This document shows, in pieces, positions 40,769-49,301 of a stretch of DNA of 64,000 nucleotides. The notes under the pieces were generated by a model, which had not been told where the DNA came from, did no database searches, and worked only from the letters and a program-made list of their open reading frames with translations. The translations under genes were made by a program, and so were the position numbers. The stretch is from an uncultured Verrucomicrobiales bacterium (GTDB taxonomy: Bacteria > Verrucomicrobiota > Verrucomicrobiia > Verrucomicrobiales > Akkermansiaceae): assembly GCA_905478925.1 (NCBI GenBank), contig CAJQKQ010000015.1, positions 18,098 through 82,097 of the forward strand. Reading direction: 5' to 3'. Positions within the stretch are counted from its first letter, which is position 1. Each line of letters opens with the position of its first letter.

Positions 40769-41904
40769 CGTCCCGTGTTTTGGTTATCCTGCCAGCGTGA
40801 GACCTGCATTCCCGTCTGGAGTTGGCGGACTCCGGAGATTACGATTTCATCGCCTTTTGCGAGTTCCCCCAAGACTGCGATCATGGCTCCACCCGGTTCC
40901 TCCAGCTTCACCGGCACTTCGCTGATCGTCATGCTCTCAGGGTCAAGTTTCCAGACAAAGGCTCCGCCTTCGGGTGAAGTGCCGATTCCGTTGGACGGCA
41001 CGCGGAAGGCGTTCGAGCCCGAGCTGGCCCCCACCTGCACGATCACCTTGGCTGTCATTCCTGGAAGAATGCGGACTTTCGCGGTCTCATCCTGCTGTGG
41101 GGAAAACACCGCCGTCACCTCGTAGGTGCGGGTGTTGGCATCGGCAGTTTGTGCCGCCTCCGTGATCACGGCTGGGAACCGCCGGCCGGGCAGAGCGGTC
41201 AGTTCGACCATCGGCTTGATCTGGCGGTTGCGCTCCTCTAGCGAGACATCGGGGCCGACGAGCACCATGCGGGATTCAGGGACGTCGACCGTCACCTTGA
41301 TCTCGGAGGTGTCCTGAAGTATCAAAATATCCTGTTTGCCGACGACGTTCTCGAAGCGCTCGATGAAGAGCTTCGCCACCACCCCGTCGAAATCCGCTTT
41401 CAGGGTGGTGTCGTCGAGAGCTTTCTGTGCCTGGGTCAGATTGGCGATTTCCACCTCATACTCACGATTCGTGATTTCGAGTTGCTGTTGGGAGACTGCG
41501 CCACTCTTGGCCGCCTCCGCCACCCGCGCAAGGGTGGCCTCCGCTGCCTTTTTCTTGGCGGTCGCGGCGTCGAGATCGGCTTGAAGCTGAGTCTGATCGA
41601 GCTGTGCCAGCACATCGTCTTTCTTAACGACATCACCTTCCTTTAGCGAAAGCTCGGCAATGCGCCCGCTGACCTCGAAGGCGAGCAGCGCCACCTTGAT
41701 GGCTTGTGTTTCGCCCGGAAACTCAAGTTCGCTCGCCTCTCCAGCGTTGCCCAAGATGAAAGTCTTCGCGGGACGCACCACCTCCGCGGGGGCCTCTTCC
41801 TGTTTCTTTCCGCATCCAGTGACCATCGCCATGGCCACCACGGACATCGCGAAAGCAGGCACTGAAGAGAAACCACGTAGTCTATGCCAAAGTGTATGTT
41901 TCAT
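40765..41904 (-). CDS. Efflux RND periplasmic adaptor (second system)
   Basis: VTGCGKKQEEAPAEVVRPAKTFILGNAGEASELEFPGETQAIKVALLAFEVSGRI...; 4-nt overlap with permease. Confidence 0.9.
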   Translation of the reverse strand: MKHTLWHRLRGFSSVPAFAMSVVAMAMVTGCGKKQEEAPAEVVRPAKTFILGNAGEASELEFPGETQAIKVALLAFEVSGRIAELSLKEGDVVKKDDVLAQLDQTQLQADLDAATAKKKAAEATLARVAEAAKSGAVSQQQLEITNREYEVEIANLTQAQKALDDTTLKADFDGVVAKLFIERFENVVGKQDILILQDTSEIKVTVDVPESRMVLVGPDVSLEERNRQIKPMVELTALPGRRFPAVITEAAQTADANTRTYEVTAVFSPQQDETAKVRILPGMTAKVIVQVGASSGSNAFRVPSNGIGTSPEGGAFVWKLDPESMTISEVPVKLEEPGGAMIAVLGELAKGDEIVISGVRQLQTGMQVSRWQDNQNTGR

Positions 41905-41953
41905 ATTGTTAAAAACGGGAATGCTGTTGTTAGGTTGAGTTTACCGTCCACGC

Positions 41954-42077
41954 CTACGCCCGCATCATGATCGTTCCCGCGAAAGTGAGAAGAACATTTG
42001 CGAAGGTGTCGGTGCCGGACGTAGCCGAGAGCGGCGATCGCCTTCAAGGCTCCCGACATCATCTGCAACCAGTTCAT
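41954..42077 (-). pseudogene. Possible frameshifted small membrane protein downstream of gltS
   Basis: MNWLQMMSGALKAIAALGYV then other frame SGTDTFANVLLTFAGTIMMRA*. Confidence 0.35.
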
Positions 42078-42105
42078 CGTGAAATTCTCCTTTGGACTCG
42101 CCGCA

Positions 42106-43350
42106 TCATGCTATCCCGTTCACTACCGCCGCCGTCGCTTCCGATGCCTCCTGCATCATCGGGAGGCCGAGGAAAAATTTGATGATGATCGCATTGAGAA
42201 TATCGACAAAGAACGCGCCGACGAGGGGGACGATGAGAAACGCTTTGAAGGATGGGCCGTGTTTTCTGGTGATGGCGTTCATGTTGGCGATCGCGACCGG
42301 GGTCGCACCGAGGCCGAGACCCGCGAAGCCCGCGCAGATGACGGCGGCATCGTAGTTCTTCCCCATGAGCCGGAAGATCACCAGCGCCGCGAAGAAAGTG
42401 ACCGCCAGCACTTGGATGACCAGAACGAGGAAGAGCACATTGAAACCTCCCGCCAATGCGTTCAGATCCATGCTCATTAAACTCATGGCGAGAAACAGCT
42501 GGAGTGCGATTTCGCCGACTTTGTCGAAGTCCTGCTGCCGGATCTGTTTTTTGAAAACGTCGGCAAAATTGGTGATGGCGATTCCAACCATCATCGAGGT
42601 AAGAAAGCCTGGTAGCTTGACCCCCTCAGCCGCGAAGTAGTCGTTCACTAGACCGCCAAGGGAAATGCAGATGGCGAGGATAAAAACGGTCCGTAGAGTC
42701 CGTTCCATCGTCACAGGTTCGGGCGATGGCGCCGCGTCTTTTTCGGCCATCATCGGCTTGTCGCCCTCCGCATCGCTTGTCGAAAGCCCGTATTTCTTGA
42801 TGAGACGCTCACCGACCGGACCACCGATCACGCCTCCCGCGACCAGGCCGAAAGTCGCGAAGGCGACTCCCATTAGGTCCGCACCGGGGAGGCTTTCCTT
42901 CAATTCCTGGCCCCAGGCAATGGCGGTTCCGTGGCCACCGGCGAACGAAATGCTTCCGGCAAAGAGGCCATAGGCCGGATTTTTCCCAAGCGCCATCGCC
43001 ACGAAGATCCCCACCGTATTCTGGATAATGAGGAAGATTGCGGCGCAGATCACCAGTATCAGGAGAGCTTTGCCACCGGCCGCGAGGCGTGAAAGCTTCG
43101 CCGAGAGCCCCACGGTGCTGAAGAACGCGAGCAGGAGCGCGTCACGCAGCGCTAGATCAAATACGATTTTCGGCCCGCCGAACTTGATGACGGCGAGAAC
43201 GATGAGGCTGCATAGGACACCTCCCGAAACCGCCTGCGGGATGCTGTATTTTTCCAGGAAGGAGATGCGCCGGGTTAAGATATTACCGATATAGAGAACG
43301 ATAATACTGATGATCAGCGTATCGACGACAGGGAACTGAAATTCTGGCAT
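42106..43350 (-). CDS. gltS: Sodium:glutamate symporter
   Basis: MPEFQFPVVDTLIISIIVLYIGNILTRRISFLEKYSIPQAVSGGVLCSL; polytopic; GGHGTAIAWG. Confidence 0.9.
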   Translation of the reverse strand: MPEFQFPVVDTLIISIIVLYIGNILTRRISFLEKYSIPQAVSGGVLCSLIVLAVIKFGGPKIVFDLALRDALLLAFFSTVGLSAKLSRLAAGGKALLILVICAAIFLIIQNTVGIFVAMALGKNPAYGLFAGSISFAGGHGTAIAWGQELKESLPGADLMGVAFATFGLVAGGVIGGPVGERLIKKYGLSTSDAEGDKPMMAEKDAAPSPEPVTMERTLRTVFILAICISLGGLVNDYFAAEGVKLPGFLTSMMVGIAITNFADVFKKQIRQQDFDKVGEIALQLFLAMSLMSMDLNALAGGFNVLFLVLVIQVLAVTFFAALVIFRLMGKNYDAAVICAGFAGLGLGATPVAIANMNAITRKHGPSFKAFLIVPLVGAFFVDILNAIIIKFFLGLPMMQEASEATAAVVNGIA

Positions 43351-43454
43351 AGGATCGGATTGTGTGGGCTCGTTGGGGTAAGCTAAAAGAAATAGAATAG
43401 TTCAAAATCATACGCAAGTCTTGCCGGACGGAACCGCCAAGTGCCGCGTCCCTA

Positions 43455-43828
43455 TCATTGGAGGCGTAGCCAGAAATTGTCGCGCCCTCTGAGGGAGGGA
43501 CGGCAGTCGAGGTTCACGTTGAATTCCTGCTGATCGGGAGAGGCATCGGAGCAAGAATCCGGCGTGTTCCCGTAGAGCCAACTCGCGGACACGGCAACGC
43601 CTTCGAGCCCGAGTTCGGAAAAATCGTATGAGATTCCAGTCCGAAACGCCCACTCTCCGGGACGGTCAAAATCTGAAGTTATGACCGAGTTATAGCTGGG
43701 GGAACCTCCCCAAGGCTTCCGTATTCCGTGATCTTGAAGGCCATCAACTAGGCGGTGACGGCGGAATCCATATTGGACTTTGATACAGCGCCAAAAAGGG
43801 TACTGAGCGCTACCAGACCGAGCTTCAC
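43455..43828 (-). pseudogene. OprD-like porin remnant (signal peptide joined to C-terminal strands by deletion)
   Basis: GTG start VKLGLVALSTLFGAVSKSNMDSAVTA* and, in another frame, IRKPWGGSPSYNSVITSDFDRPGEWAFRTGISYDFSELGLEGVAVSASWLYGNTPDSCSDASPDQQEFNVNLDCRPSLRGRDNFWLRLQ*. Confidence 0.55.
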
Positions 43829-43898
43829 GCTGCAGATTTCAAATTCGCAGGGCACCTTGGGGTTGCCAAATCAACGGATAAAAGCGACACACAAGCTA

Positions 43899-45284
43899 AT
43901 GAGACTGCTTGCAACCGCCTTGGGATCCTTGCTTCTCGGTGCCTGCGTGCTCGGCCCGAATCCCGGTTCTCCGGAAATGGCGATTCCCAGCTCCATCCGC
44001 GGCGATTCAGCACCCCATGGCAAGTCCTTCGGAGACAAGGCGTGGCGCAAAGTCTTCACCGATTCCACCCTGCGGAAACTGATCGAACGCGCCATCGCGA
44101 ATAATCCGGATCTCGCTGCCGCAACCTACCGGATCGAGCAGGCACGAGCCCAGGCAAACTCCGCGAACTCCGACTGGTTTCCTCAGATCAACGGAAACGC
44201 CGGCGCGGCCACAAATTACGGTTCGGTGAATGGCGGCCAACTTCTGACGGGCACGGGTCGCGGATTCGAATCCTATAATCTGTCTGCGCGCCTCAGCTGG
44301 GAGATCGATCTCTGGGGTGGGATCCGCCGCAGCAACCAGGCGGCCAGGTCGGAACTCCTTTCCGCCTACTATCAGCGCGACGCGGTGCAAACCAGCCTCG
44401 TGGCAGCGGTCGCCACCGCCTACATTGAACTGAAAAATCTCGACGAGCGCCTGGCGATTTCACGCAGGACGGTGAAAAGCCGGCGAGAGTCGCTGAATCT
44501 TGTCACCGCCCGTGGCGAAGGCGGAGTTAGCTCCGATCTCGAGACCGCCCAGGCGGAAGCTTTGCTTGGGCAGGCGCTCACCGCCATCCCCATTACCGAG
44601 AAAGCAATTACGGAGAAAGAAAATGAGATCCGATCTCTTCTTGGTGAATATCCCGGCAGCATTACCCGTGGCGGCAGCATGGCAAAGCTGGACAGCTCGC
44701 TGCGCATCAAGGGTGGCCTGCCTTCCTCCCTGATCGAGCGTCGACCCGATGTGGCAGCGGCAAACCATTCCTACCAAGCGGCGGTGGCGGAAATCGGGGT
44801 AGCCGAGGCTTTGCGCTTACCGAATCTCTCCCTCACCGGCAGCGGCGGCGTGATCAGCCAGGATCTCGGAAAACTTCTCGAAGGAAAGTCCGGAGCTTAT
44901 TCCATCGGTTCGAATCTCGCGGGCCCCATCTTCGATGCCGGGCGCAGCAAGGCTCGAGTCGAGGCCGCGAAGGCGCGCGCCGATGAAGCGCTTACCGCAT
45001 ACAACAAGGCCGCCCAGCAAGCTTTCCGCGAGGCCGCGGATTCCATCAATGCTCACGTAAAAACCGCTGAGATCGTCACCCAGCAAACCGGCCTGGTGAA
45101 CTCCTACAAAAAGGTCGCAACTGTCGCCAACGACCGCTTCCAGGGTGGAGCTTCCAGCTACCTCGAAGTGCTCGATGCCGAGCGCAGCCTTTTCGCGGCG
45201 GAGCTGGAGCTGGCGGATGCCCGCCGCAACCGACTGCTCTCGGTTATTTTCGCATACCGTGCCCTCGGCGGCGGCTGGAACTGA
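43899..45284 (+). CDS. Outer membrane efflux protein (TolC/NodT type)
   Basis: MRLLATALGSLLLGACVLGPNPGSPEM lipobox; ERRPDVAAANHSYQAAVAEIGVAEALRLPNLSLTGS. Confidence 0.9.
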   Translation: MRLLATALGSLLLGACVLGPNPGSPEMAIPSSIRGDSAPHGKSFGDKAWRKVFTDSTLRKLIERAIANNPDLAAATYRIEQARAQANSANSDWFPQINGNAGAATNYGSVNGGQLLTGTGRGFESYNLSARLSWEIDLWGGIRRSNQAARSELLSAYYQRDAVQTSLVAAVATAYIELKNLDERLAISRRTVKSRRESLNLVTARGEGGVSSDLETAQAEALLGQALTAIPITEKAITEKENEIRSLLGEYPGSITRGGSMAKLDSSLRIKGGLPSSLIERRPDVAAANHSYQAAVAEIGVAEALRLPNLSLTGSGGVISQDLGKLLEGKSGAYSIGSNLAGPIFDAGRSKARVEAAKARADEALTAYNKAAQQAFREAADSINAHVKTAEIVTQQTGLVNSYKKVATVANDRFQGGASSYLEVLDAERSLFAAELELADARRNRLLSVIFAYRALGGGWN

Positions 45285-45366
45285 GTTTCTGGAATCTGCC
45301 GAGAATATCCGTGGCGAATCGACGGAGAAGGGCTAATAATGCGGTGGGTCTTTCGCCCACCCCATA

Positions 45367-46212
45367 ATGTTTATCCAGCAACTCAGAGGCGAGCTTCGCA
45401 AGCTTTTCGCAAGACCCAGGACATGGATGGGCTACGGGGCTTTTCTGGCGATGGAGGCGGTGATCCTTGCGGTTTACAAACTCGAGGCGAGCCAACGCCA
45501 CATGCGCGGCTTGGTTGAGAGGAACGGGCTGGAATTCAGCACCTACTACAGTTCCCTCACCATCACCTTCACGATCATGCTGCTGAGCATGTTCCTGCTC
45601 GGTTCGATCTATTTTGCGCTGGTCGCGGGGGACATCGTCGCGAAGGAAAACGAGGACGGAAATCTGCGTATGGTCTTCGCCAGACCGATCAGCCGGCTGC
45701 GGCTGCTGCTGGTGAAATACACGGCCATCTGCCTCTATACCTTCAGCTTCGTGTTTTTCGTGGGCGTCAGCGGCTACGCGATGGCGGTCGCGGCGGTGGG
45801 CTGGGAGGGCGGATTGTTTGTCATGGAGCCGAAAATGAAGGTCTTCGCTGCCTATCCGGACTGGGGGCAGGGAGCATCCAGGCTGGCTCTCTCGGCGGGT
45901 GGGATCGGCATCAGCATGATCACGCTATCGTCCATCGCGTTCATGTTCTCGTGTTTCAAGATCAAGCCCGCCGCAGCGACAATCATCACCCTGACCATCC
46001 TGTTCGTGGACATGATCCTGCAGGGTTTCCCCTTCTTCAAACCCTACGAAAGCTACTTCATCACCTGGCGGATGAGCGCGTGGGTGTTCCTGATGGAACA
46101 GCACATCTCCTGGCCGAAAATCGTCGAAAGCTACGCCTTCCTGATGGGGCTCAACGCCTCACTGTTCACCATCGGCTGGCTGGCATTCCAGACCCGGGAT
46201 TTCAAGACGTAG
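45367..46212 (+). CDS. ABC-2 type transporter permease
   Basis: MFIQQLRGELRKLFARPRTWMGYGAF...VAGDIVAKENEDGNLRMVFARPISRLRLLLVKYTA. Confidence 0.85.
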   Translation: MFIQQLRGELRKLFARPRTWMGYGAFLAMEAVILAVYKLEASQRHMRGLVERNGLEFSTYYSSLTITFTIMLLSMFLLGSIYFALVAGDIVAKENEDGNLRMVFARPISRLRLLLVKYTAICLYTFSFVFFVGVSGYAMAVAAVGWEGGLFVMEPKMKVFAAYPDWGQGASRLALSAGGIGISMITLSSIAFMFSCFKIKPAAATIITLTILFVDMILQGFPFFKPYESYFITWRMSAWVFLMEQHISWPKIVESYAFLMGLNASLFTIGWLAFQTRDFKT

Positions 46213-46215
46213 CAT

Positions 46216-46373
46216 GCCGCCGGAGGCTCTGGACTGCTGCGGTTCTTATCCGCAGCTTTTGAGGGAAGATGTGTTTGAACGGTGTCGGCAGGTATCGACC
46301 AATCGCCCCGATGATCGCCGCTTCTCGTGAGAGCTAGGGATAAGAACCCCAGCAGTCCAAAAGCCTGCGGCGC
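46216..46373 (+). repeat. RAYT-associated palindromic repeat, copy E1
   Basis: GCCGCCGGAGGCTCTGGACTGCTGCGGTTCTTATCCGCAGC ... GATAAGAACCCCAGCAGTCCAAAAGCCTGCGGCGC; ends 1 nt before RAYT stop codon. Confidence 0.85.
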
Positions 46374-46931
46374 TCAGACTTCGAAGTCATCCTCGACATT
46401 CAGTCGATCCGTTTTGAATCGTTCAACGCTTTTTCGGAAACTCTCCGGCGCAGTTTGTTCAAACCAGCTCGCACTGCACCACGGGTACTCCGTCGCCACA
46501 TCCACCAGCCCATGTTTCACCGGATTTTCATTCACGTATTTGAGCCGCGCGAGGAGGGATGTCTGATGGGTGATGAGGCTCTCCCGAAAGTTCATCCAAA
46601 CCCTCCGCCCTTGAACTCCATCGATTTGATTGAGCTGGATCGCGGAGCTTCGGTGAAATTCACCAAGCCATTTGCGCAGAGTCTCACCGCTACCTTTGGG
46701 TGAATCTGCCAGGAAATGGTAGTGGTTGGAAAACACAGACCATGCGCGGAGATTCCAGCCGAATCTTTCCGCCGATTCCACAAGCAGCCCGGTGACAGCA
46801 CCGAGTTTCTCGTCCGTACCGAAAAGTCGTTCCCTGTGATACGTGGAGGCAGTCACAAAATAGACGCCCTCATTGAACAGCCAATGCGGTGGGGCGTGAG
46901 GCCACGGTGCCTTGCTCATGTGCCAATCCAA
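46374..46931 (-). mobile_element. REP-associated tyrosine transposase (RAYT, TnpA_REP / Y1_Tnp)
   Basis: FNEGVYFVTASTYHRERLF, WSVFSNHYHFLADSP (HUH), LLARLKYVNENPVKHGLVDVATEYPWCSASWF. Confidence 0.9.
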
Positions 46932-46951
46932 CCAGAACTGTCACGAATGGA

Positions 46952-47105
46952 AAGCTCTGCTTTTGGACTGCGGCGGTTCTTATCCGCAGCTTTCTGGGTG
47001 GATGTGTTTGGACGGAGATGGCAGGTAGCGACCAATCGCCCCGATGATCGCCGCTTCTCGTGAGAGCTGGGGATAAGAACCCCAGCAGTCCAGAGCCTGC
47101 GGCGC
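46952..47105 (+). repeat. RAYT-associated palindromic repeat, copy E2 (direct to E1)
   Basis: AGCTCTGCTTTTGGACTGCGGCGGTTCTTATCCGCAGC ... CGCTTCTCGTGAGAGCTGGGGATAAGAACCCCAGCAGTCCAGAGCCTGCGGCGC. Confidence 0.85.
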
Positions 47106-47112
47106 TAAAAGA

Positions 47113-48009
47113 CTATTTGCCCCAGGCTTGCATCAGCGCGGTGGCCATGTCGCTTGGCGTTTCAGCAACGGCGATGCCGCACTCGGCGAGGATCTTCTTC
47201 TTCGCTTCGGCGGTGTCATCCTCGCCGCCGACGATGGCACCGGCGTGGCCCATGCGGCGGCCCGGAGGCGCGGTCGCACCGGCGATGAATCCGGCGATGG
47301 GTTTCTTGCAGTTGTCCTTCGCCCAGCGCGCAGCTTCGGCTTCGGCGTTGCCACCGATTTCGCCTATCATGATGATCGCTTCGGTTTCGTCGTCGTCGTT
47401 GAACATTTTCAGCACGTCGAGATGGTTGGTGCCGTTGATCGGATCACCGCCGATGCCGACGCAGGTGCTCTGGCCGTAGCCCATTTGAGTGAGCTGGAAA
47501 ACGGCCTCGTAAGTAAGGGTTCCGGAGCGGGAGACAACACCAACGTTGCCGCGCTTGTGGATGTAGCCGGGAGCGATACCGATGCGGCAGCCGCCGTGGC
47601 TCTTGTCACCAAGACCCGGAGTGACGATGCCTGGGCAGTTGGGGCCGACAAGGCGGGATTTGCTGCCTTTGAGCGCTTCCTTGACCTTCATCATGTCCAT
47701 CACGGGGATGCCTTCGGTGATCGCAACGATCAACTCCACACCGGCGTCCATCGCCTCGAGGATCGCATCGGCTGCGAACGGAGGCGGCACGAAGATCGCG
47801 GAGGCGGTGGCACCGGTCTCGTTCACCGCCTGAGAGACGGTATCGAAGATCGGTACGGTGCCGGAGAATTTCTGTCCGCCCTTTCCGGGAGTGACCCCGG
47901 CAACGAGCTTGGTGCCGTAATCGAGCGAGAGCTGGGCGTGCTTGCCGCCGAAGCTGCCGGTGATGCCCTGCACAAGAATCTTGGTATTTTCGTCAATGAG
48001 AATGGCCAT
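47113..48009 (-). CDS. sucD: Succinate--CoA ligase subunit alpha
   Basis: [47 protein letters not shown]. Confidence 0.95.
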   Translation of the reverse strand: MAILIDENTKILVQGITGSFGGKHAQLSLDYGTKLVAGVTPGKGGQKFSGTVPIFDTVSQAVNETGATASAIFVPPPFAADAILEAMDAGVELIVAITEGIPVMDMMKVKEALKGSKSRLVGPNCPGIVTPGLGDKSHGGCRIGIAPGYIHKRGNVGVVSRSGTLTYEAVFQLTQMGYGQSTCVGIGGDPINGTNHLDVLKMFNDDDETEAIIMIGEIGGNAEAEAARWAKDNCKKPIAGFIAGATAPPGRRMGHAGAIVGGEDDTAEAKKKILAECGIAVAETPSDMATALMQAWGK

Positions 48010-48042
48010 AAGAGTAGTTCTTTAAAAGTTATCGTTCAGGTT

Positions 48043-49224
48043 TCAGCCGACCGCTTTCACGATCTTTTCGGCTCCGTCCGCCATGTCATCGGCGGCGACG
48101 ATGTCGATGCCGGAGGCGGCGAGGGTGGCTTTGCCAGCCTCGACGTTGTTGCCCTCGAGGCGAACGACGAGGGGGATAGGAAGGCCGGTTTCCTTGGCCG
48201 CGGCGATGACGCCCTCGGCGATGACGTTGCAGTCCATGATACCTCCGAAGATGTTGATCAGGATGCCTTTCACGTTCGGATCACCGAGGATGATCTTGAA
48301 CGCCGCCGTGACCTGCTCCTTGGTCGCGCCGCCGCCGACGTCGAGGAAGTTGGCCGGTTCGCCGCCGTAGTGCTTGATGATGTCCATCGTCGCCATCGCG
48401 AGTCCCGCGCCGTTCACAAGGCAGGCGATGTTGCCATCGAGGCCGATGTAGTTGAGATCGTATTCGGAAGCGGCGACCTCACGTGGATCCTCCTCTTCCT
48501 TGTCGCGCAGCGCGACGATGTCCGGGTGGCGGTAGAGGGCGTTGTCGTCGAAGTCGAATTTCGCGTCGAGCGCGAGCACGCGGCCGTCGGGGGTGGTGAC
48601 CAGCGGGTTGATCTCGATCATCGAACAATCACAATCGATGAAAAGCTTGTAGAGATTTCTGAGAAGTTTGCCGAACTGCTTGGCGATGTCGCCGCTGAGC
48701 CCGAGCTCCGCGGAAATCTTACGGATCTCGTAAGCCTGGAGGCCGAGAAGCGGATGGACGACTTGGCGGAAAATTTTCTCCGGCGTGTCGTGTGCCACAT
48801 CCTCGATGCTCATGCCGCCTTCCGTGGAAGCGACGATGACCGGGGAGCAGGTATCGCGATCCATGAGGATGGCGAGGTAGTATTCATGAGTGATGTCCAC
48901 CGCCTCGGCGATCATCACCTTGCGGACAAGGCGACCCGCCTCACCGGTCTGAATCGTGACGAGCGTCTCGTTAAGCATTTTTCCAGCGAACTCCGACGCC
49001 TGCTCCGGGCTGTCGATGAGGTGCACGCCACCCTGGAAGCCATTCTTGAAATGACCTTTTCCACGGCCACCTGCATGAACCTGCGCCTTGATCACCAATT
49101 TCGCGCCGGCGAACTCCTTCGCGGCTGCGGCAGCCTCTTCCGGGCTTGCTGCCACTTTCCCTTGCGGGCTTGGCACTTTGAATCGGTCAAACAGCTCCTT
49201 GGCTTGGTATTCGTGGATATTCAT
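48043..49224 (-). CDS. sucC: Succinate--CoA ligase subunit beta (ADP-forming type)
   Basis: [68 protein letters not shown]. Confidence 0.95.
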   Translation of the reverse strand: MNIHEYQAKELFDRFKVPSPQGKVAASPEEAAAAAKEFAGAKLVIKAQVHAGGRGKGHFKNGFQGGVHLIDSPEQASEFAGKMLNETLVTIQTGEAGRLVRKVMIAEAVDITHEYYLAILMDRDTCSPVIVASTEGGMSIEDVAHDTPEKIFRQVVHPLLGLQAYEIRKISAELGLSGDIAKQFGKLLRNLYKLFIDCDCSMIEINPLVTTPDGRVLALDAKFDFDDNALYRHPDIVALRDKEEEDPREVAASEYDLNYIGLDGNIACLVNGAGLAMATMDIIKHYGGEPANFLDVGGGATKEQVTAAFKIILGDPNVKGILINIFGGIMDCNVIAEGVIAAAKETGLPIPLVVRLEGNNVEAGKATLAASGIDIVAADDMADGAEKIVKAVG

Positions 49225-49301
49225 AGGACGGGGAAGGAAAAACCGCGCGCTTCTATCCCCCAACCCGCCGCATGGTCAAGCAAGCCCTGCGGTTTTCTCC
49301 A

